Assembly (NCBI RefSeq): GCF_000024085.1
Contig: NC_013166.1
Location: 930,001-994,000, forward strand
From: Kangiella koreensis DSM 16069
Lineage (GTDB): Bacteria > Pseudomonadota > Gammaproteobacteria > Enterobacterales > Kangiellaceae
Reading direction: 5' to 3'
DNA: 64,000 nucleotides
Part shown: in pieces, positions 27,035 to 36,835 of the stretch
Layout of the letters: each line of letters begins with the position of its first letter
How positions within the stretch are numbered: the stretch's first letter is position 1
Made by a program: the position numbers and the translations under genes
Notes under the pieces: generated by a model
Seen by the model: the letters and a program-made list of their open reading frames with translations, nothing else
What the model was told of the DNA's origin: nothing
The model's database searches: none

Positions 27035-29023
27035 ATGAGCCAACAATTTGATATCCATTCACCGTTTCCGCCAGCGGGCGACCAACCTAAAGCCATTAAG
27101 CAACTGCTGGAAGGGTTGGAAGACGGTTTGTCGCACCAGACGCTGCTTGGCGTAACTGGTTCAGGCAAAACTTATACTATGGCCAATGTGATTGCGCAAA
27201 GTGGGCGCCCAGCGATCATTATGGCACCCAATAAGACGCTGGCTGCGCAGTTGTATGGTGAGATGAAGGAGTTCTTTCCCAATAACGCGGTGGAATACTT
27301 CGTTTCCTACTATGATTATTATCAGCCGGAAGCTTATGTTGCGGCTTCGGATACCTTCATCGAAAAAGATTCGTCGATTAATGAGCACATCGAGCAGATG
27401 CGACTGTCGGCGACGCGCGCTTTATTAGAACGTCGTGACACCATTATCGTGGCTTCCGTGTCTGCAATTTATGGTCTGGGTGACCCAAAAGCCTTCCACA
27501 GTATGGTGATGCACCTGAAAGTAGGGGATGAGGTAGACCAGCGATTCATTCTTAGACGCCTGGCTGAGCTGCAATACACCCGTAATGAATTCGACCTGCA
27601 GCGTGCTACCTATCGTGTACGCGGTGATTTAATTGATATTTACCCAGCTGAATCAGAAAAACACGCGATACGGATTGAGTTGTTTGATGATGAAGTGGAA
27701 ACCATTCAAACTTTTGACCCGTTGACTGGCGAAGTCTTGAAACGCTTGACTCGCGTAACGGTTTTCCCGAAAAGCCATTATGTCACCTCCCGCCAGACTA
27801 TTCTTGATGCGATTGAACAGATTAAAGTGGATCTGAAAGAACGGCTGGCCCAGTTTTATGAACAGAACAAGTTAGTTGAAGCGCAGCGCCTTGAGCAACG
27901 CGTCAAGTTTGATATCGAAATGATGCAGGAACTTGGTTATTGCTCGGGTATTGAAAACTATTCGCGTTACTTGTCGGGGGCACAACCCGGCGAGCCGCCA
28001 CCATGTCTATTGGACTATTTACCGCCTGATGCGCTGATGCTCATTGATGAGTCGCATGTGACTGTGTCGCAAATTGGCGCCATGTATAAAGGCGACCGCT
28101 CGCGTAAAGAAACACTGGTTAATTATGGTTTCCGGTTACCGGCAGCCTTGGACAACCGGCCATTGAAGTTCGAAGAGTTTGAGCGGATTACGCCGCAAAC
28201 CGTATTTGTTTCAGCAACTCCCGGTAAGTATGAAGAAGAAAATACCGGACAAATTGTTGAGCAGGTGGTGCGTCCGACTGGTTTGATTGACCCCGAAGTC
28301 GAGATTCGTCCGGTTGGAACGCAGGTGGATGACTTATTGTCTGAAATCCATCTTCGCGTTGAGAAAAATGAGCGCGTGCTGGTGACTACATTAACCAAGA
28401 GAATGGCCGAAGATTTAACCGACTATTTATCTGAGCATGGTGCTCGAGTGCGTTACCTGCATTCGGATATCGACACCGTTGAGCGGATGGAGATAATCCG
28501 TGATTTACGTCTGGGCGAGTTCGATGTATTGGTCGGCATCAACCTGTTGCGGGAAGGCCTTGATATGCCGGAAGTATCATTGGTTGCGATCTTGGATGCG
28601 GATAAGGAGGGCTTCCTGCGCTCCGAACGTTCATTGATTCAGACCATCGGCCGTGCAGCTCGGAACCTTAGCGGTAAAGCGATACTTTACGCAGACAGAA
28701 TCACAGGCTCAATGGAGCGAGCTATTGGCGAAACCAATCGTCGTCGCGCGATTCAGCAGGAATATAATGAAAAGCATGGAATAACGCCTATTGGTGTCAG
28801 CAAGAAAATTACCGATGTCATGGATACTGGACATAGCAAGAAAAGTCGCAAAGTGGCTGAAAAGCTCAGTCAGTATAAGGTGAAATCATTGGCTGATGCG
28901 GTTAAAGAAATTGCCCATATGGAAAAACAAATGCTCGAACATGCCAAAAACCTTGAATTTGAAAAAGCGGCCAAGATGCGAGACGAGATACAAAAGCTCC
29001 GAGAAGCCAGCTTAGCTTCTTAA
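27035..29023 (+). CDS. uvrB: Excinuclease ABC subunit B
   Basis: A 662-residue nucleotide-excision repair helicase. Walker A is [14 protein letters not shown]; the damage-probing beta-hairpin lies around [34 protein letters not shown] and QTIGRAARN are helicase motifs; the UVR domain at the C-terminus ([16 protein letters not shown]) contacts UvrC. All parts are intact. uvrC begins near the right end of this window, so two of the three Uvr genes are only 35 kb apart. Confidence 0.98.
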   Translation: MSQQFDIHSPFPPAGDQPKAIKQLLEGLEDGLSHQTLLGVTGSGKTYTMANVIAQSGRPAIIMAPNKTLAAQLYGEMKEFFPNNAVEYFVSYYDYYQPEAYVAASDTFIEKDSSINEHIEQMRLSATRALLERRDTIIVASVSAIYGLGDPKAFHSMVMHLKVGDEVDQRFILRRLAELQYTRNEFDLQRATYRVRGDLIDIYPAESEKHAIRIELFDDEVETIQTFDPLTGEVLKRLTRVTVFPKSHYVTSRQTILDAIEQIKVDLKERLAQFYEQNKLVEAQRLEQRVKFDIEMMQELGYCSGIENYSRYLSGAQPGEPPPCLLDYLPPDALMLIDESHVTVSQIGAMYKGDRSRKETLVNYGFRLPAALDNRPLKFEEFERITPQTVFVSATPGKYEEENTGQIVEQVVRPTGLIDPEVEIRPVGTQVDDLLSEIHLRVEKNERVLVTTLTKRMAEDLTDYLSEHGARVRYLHSDIDTVERMEIIRDLRLGEFDVLVGINLLREGLDMPEVSLVAILDADKEGFLRSERSLIQTIGRAARNLSGKAILYADRITGSMERAIGETNRRRAIQQEYNEKHGITPIGVSKKITDVMDTGHSKKSRKVAEKLSQYKVKSLADAVKEIAHMEKQMLEHAKNLEFEKAAKMRDEIQKLREASLAS

Positions 29024-29106
29024 AGTAACTTAACAAAGAGAGCTTCTTCACAAAAATTTACTTTTAGAATGAAGTCATTAATAAAATAAAAGGGTCTATT
29101 GAACCT

Positions 29107-29136
29107 TTGTTTCTCGAGCTACTCAGATGCTACAAT
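29107..29136 (+). promoter_or_regulatory. Candidate promoter for the MlaC-like-rfaH unit
   Basis: TTGTTT at 29107 and TACAAT at 29131 are 18 bases apart. The predicted transcript begins just before a 10-bp hairpin (29148-29173). No better pair is seen between uvrB and the MlaC-like gene. Confidence 0.4.
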
Positions 29137-29147
29137 ACCGAAATTGG

Positions 29148-29173
29148 CCTCAGGTTGTATAGTCAACCTGGGG
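29148..29173 (+). other. Hairpin at the 5' end of the MlaC-like-rfaH transcript
   Basis: CCTCAGGTTG pairs with CAACCTGGGG (nine Watson-Crick pairs and one G-U, 6-base loop). There is no T tract after it, so it is not a terminator; it could stabilise the mRNA or serve as a protein site. Confidence 0.45.
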
Positions 29174-29276
29174 TAAAGCATTAAGCCGAGGTTCATCCAG
29201 ACCGGCTATAGTTGTTTGAATTTCAATAATAGTGTTTAACTTGTTGATTTAATAAATGAAGAGACCTGGAATAAAA

Positions 29277-29918
29277 ATGACAAAAACAGTGAAGTTTAGT
29301 CTGTTTATATGTTTATGGTTGTTCAGTCAGCTCGCAAGTGCGAGCCTTAACCAGCAGAACCTCAAACAGTTTTTCCAATATAAATTAGACACTATTAATC
29401 GCTTCATGCAGGACAATCACCAAAAGGCCCTGCAAGATCCTTCTATTCTGATGAAGTTTGTTGATAGCGACCTACTCACAGTTTGGTCGGCCAAGAATAC
29501 CATTCGTGCCATGCTAGGGGCACAACGCTGGTCTCAGCTAACTGTTGAACAAGAATCCCAACTGATAAAAGCTTATGAGCAGACTATGCGTCGTTATCTA
29601 TATGAAGTTATGAATCAGTACCAGGGACAGATCGCTGAAGTTGAGTCAATACGTCTGAATGACAAGCAGAATAAAGGCTGGTTAACCGTCGTGTTAGAAA
29701 CTCAATCTCTCCCAGATATATCAATTGATTTAAAAATCTATAAAGAAGATACCGACTGGACTATTTATGATTTCAGCTTCCAAGGGATTAGCTTTGTTAA
29801 AATGAAGCAGAATTACTTCCAGACAACTTTTGATGCGAAAGGATTTGAGGGTGTATTGGCGGATCTAGATAGCAAAAATCAAAAATTTAATAAAAAGTTG
29901 AAGGTTGCAAGGAAGTGA
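29277..29918 (+). CDS. MlaC/Ttg2D-like periplasmic phospholipid-binding protein (orphan)
   Basis: About 213 residues from the ATG at 29277; an in-frame ATG at 29256 has no ribosome-binding site and would only lengthen the signal peptide. Signal peptide about 1-22 (ends LASA). The mature part follows the MlaC pattern: helical LKQFFQYKLDTINRFMQ start, central LTVEQESQLIKAYEQTMRRYLY, and the hallmark C-terminal YDFSFQGISFVKMKQNYFQTTF. MlaC shuttles phospholipids between the Mla complexes; here no mlaABDEF genes are nearby. The stop overlaps the GTG start of rfaH (GTGA), so it is translationally coupled to an exopolysaccharide regulator, an unusual partnership. Confidence 0.82.
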   Translation: MTKTVKFSLFICLWLFSQLASASLNQQNLKQFFQYKLDTINRFMQDNHQKALQDPSILMKFVDSDLLTVWSAKNTIRAMLGAQRWSQLTVEQESQLIKAYEQTMRRYLYEVMNQYQGQIAEVESIRLNDKQNKGWLTVVLETQSLPDISIDLKIYKEDTDWTIYDFSFQGISFVKMKQNYFQTTFDAKGFEGVLADLDSKNQKFNKKLKVARK

Positions 29919-30418
29919 GTGAGTGTGAGAAGAGTTGGTATTTGATCAATTCAAAGCCTAAGCAGGAATTAAGGGCTTTAGAACACCTTAAAAATCAAGA
30001 GATTAACTGCGTTTTACCAGTTTTAGAAGTTGAGAGAATTATTCGAGGCAAAAGACAAAAAGCCATAGAACCATTATTTCCTGGTTACTTGTTTGTCGAA
30101 CTTCAGACTAATGGGCAGGGGTGGTCAAAAATCCGCTCCACACGTGGTGTGCGAGACTTTGTTCGCTTTGGAGGCGTACCGGGCAGGGTTCCTGATTCGG
30201 TGTTAGAGCATTTGCTGATACTGGATACCTCATTCACCCCCATAGAAACCAATGCACCAGGTGCGGGCGATAAAGTTATTATTACTGATGGCCCATTCAA
30301 AGATCTTGAGGGTGTTTTTAAAATCAGTAACGGAGAAAAGCGTTCAATCGTCTTACTGACGATATTAGGAAAAGTAACAGAGATGGAGCTAGAAAATAAG
30401 CAGCTTAGAAAAGCTTAA
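29915..30418 (+). CDS. rfaH: Transcription antiterminator RfaH
   Basis: A 167-residue NusG paralogue with GTG start. The N-terminal NGN domain (about 5-105) contains SWYLINSKPKQE, IIRGKRQKAIEPLFPGYLFV and STRGVRDFVRFGG; the KOW-containing C-terminal domain (about 115-167) contains GDKVIITDGPFKD and ILGKVTEMELENKQLRKA. These fit RfaH rather than NusG in length and wording. RfaH loads on RNA polymerase paused at an ops site and then suppresses Rho and weak terminators through long surface-polysaccharide operons. An exact ops element lies 185 bases downstream, at the head of a 25-kb polysaccharide operon, so this RfaH very probably serves its neighbour in cis. Confidence 0.93.
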   Translation: MSECEKSWYLINSKPKQELRALEHLKNQEINCVLPVLEVERIIRGKRQKAIEPLFPGYLFVELQTNGQGWSKIRSTRGVRDFVRFGGVPGRVPDSVLEHLLILDTSFTPIETNAPGAGDKVIITDGPFKDLEGVFKISNGEKRSIVLLTILGKVTEMELENKQLRKA

Positions 30419-30450
30419 AATAAGCTTTTACAGTTAGTTAGATTTGGCGG

Positions 30451-30478
30451 TTACAATCAATCCCTAATTGACTATAAT
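30451..30478 (+). promoter_or_regulatory. Promoter of the sulfated-polysaccharide operon
   Basis: A perfect -10 (TATAAT, 30473-30478) with TTACAA 16 bases upstream. It lies between rfaH and cysQ and would give a leader of about 150 bases containing a small hairpin and the ops element. Confidence 0.7.
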
Positions 30479-30518
30479 AGCGCGCGGTTGGAAGAAATTG
30501 TAAAAAAAGCGGACAAAC

Positions 30519-30540
30519 GGCAAGCAATTTGCCCATTTTT
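30519..30540 (+). terminator. Weak terminator-like hairpin in the operon leader
   Basis: GGCAA pairs with TTGCC (30519-30533, 5-base loop), then two bases and five T. It sits between the promoter and the ops site, so it acts before RfaH can load and may be a pause or a basal attenuator. Short stem, low confidence. Confidence 0.35.
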
Positions 30541-30602
30541 AGCATTGTTATTGAAAGATATATATAAACTCTAAAAAGGCACTTTGGGAGCCTGAACCCA
30601 CG

Positions 30603-30614
30603 GGCGGTAGCGTG
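30603..30614 (+). promoter_or_regulatory. ops element (RfaH recruitment site)
   Basis: GGCGGTAGCGTG matches all 12 bases of the E. coli ops sequence. It lies in the transcribed leader, about 120 bases after the predicted start and 20 before cysQ, exactly where ops acts, and an RfaH gene ends 185 bases upstream. Confidence 0.93.
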
Positions 30615-30634
30615 TCTGAATCTGAGAGAAGGGT

Positions 30635-31438
30635 ATGAATAAGAAAATTATAGAACAAAAATTTATCAATAAAATCAATAAAGTGGCCATTGATGCAGGT
30701 GCTAAGATAATGGCTATCTATGAAAAGGATTTTAATATTTACGAAAAAAAGGACGATTCTCCTCTCACAGAAGCTGATTTAGCTTCGCATCATCACATTG
30801 TAAACGAACTCACCGCATTAGATGTCGGATTTCCTATATTATCGGAGGAGTCTGCAGATATCGATTGGAGTGAACGTCACTCATGGCAAACTTATTGGTT
30901 GATAGACCCCCTTGATGGCACTAAGGAATTCATCAAGAAAAATGGTGAGTTTACAGTTAATATAGCCTTGATCCATAAGAACGAGCCAGTTCTTGGTGTT
31001 GTGTATGCACCGGCCATTGATACTCTTTACTATGCTTCTGAAGATATAGGTGCCTGGAAACAGGAATCAGGAGTGGCGCAGCAGATTAATATATCCGCTA
31101 AAGCTGAAAATCCGATACGAGTCGTGGGCAGTCGCTCACATCAATCTGATGCTATAGCTGGTTATTTAAAGAACTATCCAAATCATGAAATGATTCCAAT
31201 GGGTAGTTCGCTAAAACTGTGCTTAGTTGCGGAAGGTAAAGCAGATTTGTATCCTCGCTTAGGACCCACTTGCGAGTGGGACACTGCAGCTGCTCACGCG
31301 ATTGTTAAAGCTGCAGGCGGTCGTTGTGTAATTTTCGATGAAAAAACAAACTCCGAAACCGAAGACCTGAGCTATAACACAAAAGAGTCTTTGTTGAATC
31401 CGTATTTTATTGTTAAAGGGCCTGTTATCAATGAATAA
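30635..31438 (+). CDS. cysQ: 3'(2'),5'-bisphosphate nucleotidase CysQ
   Basis: A 267-residue inositol-phosphatase-fold enzyme. Metal-binding motifs: ILSEES, DPLDGTKEFIKKNGEFTVNIAL and CEWDTAAAHAIV; the substrate segment is VGSRSHQ. CysQ hydrolyses PAP, the by-product released when a sulfotransferase uses PAPS, and so prevents PAP build-up. It is the first gene behind the ops element, well away from the cysD-N-C genes at the far end of the same locus; with four sulfotransferases between, its role here is most likely to clear PAP during polysaccharide sulfation. Its end overlaps the next start by 8 bases. Confidence 0.92.
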   Translation: MNKKIIEQKFINKINKVAIDAGAKIMAIYEKDFNIYEKKDDSPLTEADLASHHHIVNELTALDVGFPILSEESADIDWSERHSWQTYWLIDPLDGTKEFIKKNGEFTVNIALIHKNEPVLGVVYAPAIDTLYYASEDIGAWKQESGVAQQINISAKAENPIRVVGSRSHQSDAIAGYLKNYPNHEMIPMGSSLKLCLVAEGKADLYPRLGPTCEWDTAAAHAIVKAAGGRCVIFDEKTNSETEDLSYNTKESLLNPYFIVKGPVINE

Positions 31439-34166
31439 GTTATTGGGTATATCGTTTCGTTTAGTGCTTTGTTTAGGGGCATTGCTGACTCAAGTTTCAA
31501 TAGCAGCACAGGATTTATCACAAGCCAAGCAGTTATGCGAAAATGCTTCTGCGCAACAAAGAGAAATGGCGCGTGCTGCTGGCTATGATGTCGATGCGCT
31601 TTGCGCTTCTTTGAAAAGTCAATCTAGTCAGGATTCGAAAACAACTTCTTCTGCCAGCTCTATTCTTCCAAGAGAGCTTGATAATTTCCCAATTGGAGCA
31701 GAGCAGCATCATTTAGAGGATGAGATTGAAAGCAATAAACCTCGCATTGAGCAAAAGTTAGAGCCTTTTGGTTACGATATTTTTGCTGGGCTGCCAACCA
31801 CCTATACTCCTGTGACCGACCTGCCTGTTCCTTCCAACTACGTTGTTGGGCCAGGAGACGTTATACAGGTTCAGCTTTATGGTAAAGAAAACAATAGTTA
31901 TGAGCTTGTTGTGTCACGCAATGGTAGTATTCAATTTCCTCAGCTTGGCCCCATTAATGTCGCCGGACTCTCATATACAGAGCTAAAAGAATCTTTGACT
32001 CAACAAATAAATGAGCAGTTCATAGGTGTAAAATCGAATATAAGTTTGGGAGAGCTACGCTCAATTCAAGTTTTTGTATTAGGTGAGTCCTATAAACCAG
32101 GCGCTTATACCGTCTCTTCCTTATCTACTGTAATGAACGCTCTATATGTTAGTGGTGGCATTAAAGAAGTGGGCTCTTTGCGTAATATTCAGCTTAAGAG
32201 GAATGGTCAGCTTATAAGTAGCATTGACCTTTACGACTTCTTATTGAAAGGTGACATAAGAGCTGACCGACGCTTGCAATCTGGTGATGTTATTTTCATT
32301 CCATCAGTTAATAAGACCGCTTCAATTGCAGGAGAAGTTGTCCGCCCAGCAATTTATGAAATTAAAAATGAAAAAAGCATTTCCGAGCTAGTTGATTTAG
32401 CAGGTGGATTTTTACCTTCGGCCTATACACAGGATGTAAGAATTGAGCGCATTGATAATGAAAACCAGAAAACAGCATTGGACATTGATTTAACAACTAA
32501 AGCAGGTCGCTTGACAACATTAAAAGCAGGGGATTTTCTAAAGGTATACCCTGTGGCTGAGAAAAATGAGAATATTGTTGAATTAAGTGGGCATGTGGAA
32601 AGGCCTGGCACCCTTGCTTGGAAAAAAGGGTTAAGATTAGCTGATGTTATTTCTAATGCGAAGCAATTAAAATTAAATGCCAATATAGATGCTGTGATAA
32701 TTGCTAGAGAAGTTACCCCGCTAGGCGAATTAAAAGTGCATCATGCCAGCTTAAGGGCTGCTTGGAAAAACTATGACAGTTTTGACAATATTCTATTAGA
32801 ACCAAGAGATAGAATTATAATTCTAGCGAACTCAATTACAGAAAAAGAAGTTGATATATATAAGAAGGAGTCTCGGGAAAAGAAATATCTAGATGCTGTA
32901 GAGTCTCAAAAATTTGATGTGTCCCGTTTAAATGCAGGTCGCTCATTGACATACGAGACAGGCGTGCCTAGTAATAATATTGAGCCTCTAGATAATGAGG
33001 TAGGCAGTGAGTATCTTACGAAAGATAAAGCATTATTAAATGGAGAAAAGCAGCTGAAGCCAGAGATTGAAGAGTATGAATTGCTGGAGTTAGAAATACG
33101 CAATCAAGAAGTAGAGAAATTAGTAAAAGAGCTTAAATCCCAGTCAACCTATGAGAATCCGGCAAGAGTTGTCAGAGTTGATGGTGCTGTTAAGTTTCCT
33201 GGAGAATATCCATTAACTGAAACAATGTCGTCAGCTGATTTAATTAACATTGCAGGTGGGCTTTCTGAATCTGCATATATAGTAGAAGCTGAAATAACGC
33301 GTCAAGAAATCATTGGCAATGAGACTGCAAAGATTACCCACTTGCCAGTCGAGCTACAATCTGAATTCTTAGGTAATAGATCTTCAACACTTAAAGCCAA
33401 AGATCAGTTATCGGTGAAGATTACACCTGAATATAGAAATGAAACTTTTGTTGAGGTACAAGGCGAGGTTCGATTCCCTGGGCGTTATAAAGTTGCACGT
33501 GGCGAAACTTTAACGCAACTTATTGAGAGGGTTGGTGGCTTCAGTGACTTTGCACATATAAAGGCAACAGTGTTTTCTCGTAAAGAGCTAAGGGAACATG
33601 AGCAAAAGCAATTGGATCAGTTGCAAGATAAGTTAAGACAAAGCATTGCTACCATTGAGTTGGAGCAATCCAATATTGGTAAAACTGCAGATGTTAGCTC
33701 TGCCAAATCGTTAATTGATATTTTAGATACAACAGAAGCTACAGGTCGATTGGTCATCAATCTTGATGGGATTTTGGCTGGTAAGATTGAAGATGTAGTA
33801 CTAAAAGATGGTGATATGTTAATTGTTCCTTCATATCGCCAAGAAGTTACTGTGGTTGGTGAAGTACAAGTGGCCACATCACATTTATACAATCCTAACT
33901 TTGACTTTGAAGATTATATCGACAGAAGTGGTGGCGAAAAAGACACAGCCAATTCTGACGCTATTTATATCGTAAAAGCTGATGGTTCTGTAATCCTACC
34001 TAACCGTTCATCCTGGCTGACGCATAGTGACGCAAAAATAGAATCAGGAGATACCATTGTAGTGCCTCTTGATACTACTCGTGTAGATAGTCTTGAATTG
34101 TGGTCAAGAGTTAGTCAGATCGTTTACCAATTGGCACTTGGTGCAGCAGCAGTGAACAGTTTTTAA
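31431..34166 (+). CDS. Large outer-membrane polysaccharide export protein (Wza/OPX type, multi-SLBB)
   Basis: About 911 residues from the ATG at 31431, which gives a signal peptide (LVLCLGALLTQVSIAAQD); an upstream in-frame TTG would precede it. The Poly_export domain starts near residue 135 (NYVVGPGDVIQVQLYGKEN), followed by about five or six SLBB repeats, recognisable by phrases such as VEVQGEVRFPGRYKV and VRVDGAVKFPGEYPL. It is more than twice as long as E. coli Wza (379 residues) and lacks an obvious lipobox cysteine, so it belongs to the long OPX class seen in Shewanella- and Vibrio-type loci. It exports the polymer across the periplasm and outer membrane. Confidence 0.9.
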   Translation: MNKLLGISFRLVLCLGALLTQVSIAAQDLSQAKQLCENASAQQREMARAAGYDVDALCASLKSQSSQDSKTTSSASSILPRELDNFPIGAEQHHLEDEIESNKPRIEQKLEPFGYDIFAGLPTTYTPVTDLPVPSNYVVGPGDVIQVQLYGKENNSYELVVSRNGSIQFPQLGPINVAGLSYTELKESLTQQINEQFIGVKSNISLGELRSIQVFVLGESYKPGAYTVSSLSTVMNALYVSGGIKEVGSLRNIQLKRNGQLISSIDLYDFLLKGDIRADRRLQSGDVIFIPSVNKTASIAGEVVRPAIYEIKNEKSISELVDLAGGFLPSAYTQDVRIERIDNENQKTALDIDLTTKAGRLTTLKAGDFLKVYPVAEKNENIVELSGHVERPGTLAWKKGLRLADVISNAKQLKLNANIDAVIIAREVTPLGELKVHHASLRAAWKNYDSFDNILLEPRDRIIILANSITEKEVDIYKKESREKKYLDAVESQKFDVSRLNAGRSLTYETGVPSNNIEPLDNEVGSEYLTKDKALLNGEKQLKPEIEEYELLELEIRNQEVEKLVKELKSQSTYENPARVVRVDGAVKFPGEYPLTETMSSADLINIAGGLSESAYIVEAEITRQEIIGNETAKITHLPVELQSEFLGNRSSTLKAKDQLSVKITPEYRNETFVEVQGEVRFPGRYKVARGETLTQLIERVGGFSDFAHIKATVFSRKELREHEQKQLDQLQDKLRQSIATIELEQSNIGKTADVSSAKSLIDILDTTEATGRLVINLDGILAGKIEDVVLKDGDMLIVPSYRQEVTVVGEVQVATSHLYNPNFDFEDYIDRSGGEKDTANSDAIYIVKADGSVILPNRSSWLTHSDAKIESGDTIVVPLDTTRVDSLELWSRVSQIVYQLALGAAAVNSF

Positions 34167-34293
34167 TATATGCAGCTAAATCTATGGGTGGCTTACAAGC
34201 CGCCCATAAATAGTTTTTAAGTGAATCTACACGGATTAAATAACAACAAGGATTATTATTCTGACTAATACTCAGAGTTTATTATTTAAAGCA

Positions 34294-35748
34294 ATGAAAA
34301 AACTATCAATAATATTAATACTTATTAGTGCATCAATCACTAAAGCTGAACCCTGGCTAGATGCGAGAGATGAATGGCTTCGTGCTGATATTGAGTTATT
34401 GGCTAATGAGGGGATCATAAAGGCTCCTGTTACCACTTGGCCCGTACCGTGGGCTTCCATAATTCGAGACTTAGATGCAGCATCTGAAACCAAAGTTAGT
34501 GTTGAGTTATTACCGATACTTTTACGTGTGAAAAGGAAAGCACGTTTTGAAACTGAAAACGAGACACATAAGTTTCTATCAGTAAAAGGAGGTAACCAGT
34601 CTAAAATAATACGTCATTTTGGTGATGAGCGTCGTGAAAAGGCTGAAGTTTCCACTCGTTTTACTGGTGTATCTAAAAGCTTTGCGTGGAATGTAGAAGC
34701 AACCAAAGCGTTTGACCCTCTTGATGGGGAAGAGGAGCGTTTCGACCATTCATATATTGCAGCTATTTGGGGGAATTGGATTATATCTGCTGGTGCTCAA
34801 GAAAGGTGGTACGGACCAGGCTGGGATAGCTCCTTGATATTGAGTAACAATGCTCGTCCAATTCCTGGCATTTCAATTCAGCGAAATTATAGTGACCCTT
34901 TTGATAATCCATGGCTATCTTGGATTGGACCATGGACCATTAATGCATTTGCTGGACAACTAGAAAGTAACCGATTTATTCCTCATGCTAAGTTGTTAGG
35001 TATGAGTGTATCTTTTAAACCATTTAACTCATTGGAAATTGGCTTGCGTAGAACTGCACAATGGGGCGGTGAAGGTCGGCCAGAGTCACTATCAAGTTTA
35101 GTAGATCTGGCTATAGGAAGAACAAATTGTGACCAAATTGAAGATGGTTGTGACGATAGGCTAAACGGGAATGAGGCCGGCAACCAGCTGGCAGGAATCG
35201 ATTTTAATTGGCGGCTCCCAACCAACAACTATATGGGAAGTTTATACGGTCAGCTGGTAGGGGAAGATGAAGCAGGTTATGCTCCTTCAAGAAAGTTTTA
35301 TCAGTTAGGTTACAAGACCAACTTCTTAATAGGTGGTTTCGGCATAACAACCTACTTAGAATATGCTGATACAGAAAATGAGTTTAGACCGAATTTAACT
35401 TACGAACACGGTATTTATCAAACAGGTTATAGAGCAGAAGGAAGAAGCATAGGCTCAACTTATGATAATGATACCAAAAGTATGTCAGTCGGGTTCTTGG
35501 CAACACACAAATATGGCGATAGATATAAACTTCGCATTGCAAAAGTAGATTTAAACAAAGATGGAACTGGAAATCATACCGTTAGCCAAGCAGCGACTAG
35601 TTTCACCCAATTAGAGTTAAAATACCAGCATCCGACGAAATATGGTTTGCTGGGTATTGAACTAGATGTTAAGGATAAGTCGGTCGACACTCTCGGCTAC
35701 CAACAGGATAAATACAACATCGGTATATCCTGGTCGATGGAGTTGTAG
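34294..35748 (+). CDS. wzi: Capsule assembly protein, Wzi family
   Basis: A 484-residue outer-membrane beta-barrel with signal peptide (1-18, ends TKA). The N-terminal helical part (PWLDARDEWLRADIELLANEGII) and the many amphipathic strands with aromatic ends, finishing NIGISWSMEL, fit the CapsAssemb_Wzi family. Wzi binds nascent capsule at the cell surface, so its presence argues for a cell-attached capsule rather than a purely released polymer. It lies in the operon after the export channel, with a 127-base gap that holds no obvious terminator. Confidence 0.88.
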   Translation: MKKLSIILILISASITKAEPWLDARDEWLRADIELLANEGIIKAPVTTWPVPWASIIRDLDAASETKVSVELLPILLRVKRKARFETENETHKFLSVKGGNQSKIIRHFGDERREKAEVSTRFTGVSKSFAWNVEATKAFDPLDGEEERFDHSYIAAIWGNWIISAGAQERWYGPGWDSSLILSNNARPIPGISIQRNYSDPFDNPWLSWIGPWTINAFAGQLESNRFIPHAKLLGMSVSFKPFNSLEIGLRRTAQWGGEGRPESLSSLVDLAIGRTNCDQIEDGCDDRLNGNEAGNQLAGIDFNWRLPTNNYMGSLYGQLVGEDEAGYAPSRKFYQLGYKTNFLIGGFGITTYLEYADTENEFRPNLTYEHGIYQTGYRAEGRSIGSTYDNDTKSMSVGFLATHKYGDRYKLRIAKVDLNKDGTGNHTVSQAATSFTQLELKYQHPTKYGLLGIELDVKDKSVDTLGYQQDKYNIGISWSMEL

Positions 35749-35845
35749 TTACAGTACACGGTAAGAGCAGAGCGATGCACTACCGGACCCCAGAAGTTAA
35801 TGGATAGGCTATTTTAAAAGTTGCCAATAATCAAGAAAGCAAATT

Positions 35846-36832
35846 ATGAATCAAGACAACAATCAACAGAACATACCAACACAAGGCTACTACCCGCCGC
35901 AATCGCGCTATCAAGAAGAGGAAATCGACCTTCGAGAGTTGTTCTCTATAATTTGGCAGGGTAAATGGTTGATAATCGCTATAACAATATTTTTTGCTAT
36001 TGGCTCAGTAGCATTAGCCTTATGGCTCCCGAATGAATACAAAGCTACTGCAATTGTGCAACCAAACGACAGTGGTCGTGGTGGTAAACTAGCATCATTG
36101 AGTGGGCAATTTGGAGGGCTTGCATCACTTGCCGGCGTCAACTTGGGGGCGGCTGAATCTACGGACGCAGTAATAGCGATTGAAATAATGAACAGCTGGG
36201 GCTTTGCTGAACAATTCATTGACAAGCATGAACTTGATGTACCTCTCTTCGCAGCAGAAGGGTGGGAAGAGTCAACTGATCAATTACAGCTTGATGAAGA
36301 TATTTATGACCCCCAACGAAACGAGTGGGTGCGGCAAGCACCAAAGGGGAAAACTGTTGAGCCAACAAGTTGGGAGTTGTACGAGCAACTCAGAAAGCGT
36401 CTTCTTATTAGTCAAGATGCAGAAAAAGGCTTGGTCAATATCTCAGTTACTCACTATTCCCCTCGTATTGCGAAGCAATGGACAGATTGGTTAGTACAAG
36501 ATATTAACGAGCACATGAAAGAAAGAGCACTTAAAGAAGCCAATGAAAGCATAAAATATCTTGAGGAGCAGATAAACCAAACATCAGTTGCTGAAATTAG
36601 AGCAGTATTCAGTGAACTCATTCAAGAGCAACATAAAACGAAGATGCTAGCTCAAGTGTCAGATGAATATGTATTTAAAACAGTGAGTGAAGCAAAAGCT
36701 CCTGAGGAAAAAGACAAGCCTAAAAGGGCTTTAATTTGTATAATAGGGACTTTGTTGGGCGGCTTCTTGTCTTTATTCATAGTCTTAATGAGCGGTCTGT
36801 ACAAAAGAGAAAAGCGGTTAGTTAAGGATTAA
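35846..36832 (+). CDS. wzz: Chain-length determinant protein (Wzz family)
   Basis: A 328-residue polysaccharide copolymerase: N-terminal proline/glutamine-rich tail, first membrane helix (about 45-65, in WLIIAITIFFAIGSVALALW), large periplasmic part with coiled helix (about 215-270), and second helix (about 292-315, LICIIGTLLGGFLSLFIV) preceded by the typical proline-rich APEEKDKPKRA. It sets polymer length together with Wzy. There is no fused or separate tyrosine kinase of the Wzc type, nor a Wzb phosphatase, in the locus. Confidence 0.9.
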   Translation: MNQDNNQQNIPTQGYYPPQSRYQEEEIDLRELFSIIWQGKWLIIAITIFFAIGSVALALWLPNEYKATAIVQPNDSGRGGKLASLSGQFGGLASLAGVNLGAAESTDAVIAIEIMNSWGFAEQFIDKHELDVPLFAAEGWEESTDQLQLDEDIYDPQRNEWVRQAPKGKTVEPTSWELYEQLRKRLLISQDAEKGLVNISVTHYSPRIAKQWTDWLVQDINEHMKERALKEANESIKYLEEQINQTSVAEIRAVFSELIQEQHKTKMLAQVSDEYVFKTVSEAKAPEEKDKPKRALICIIGTLLGGFLSLFIVLMSGLYKREKRLVKD

Positions 36833-36835
36833 CTT

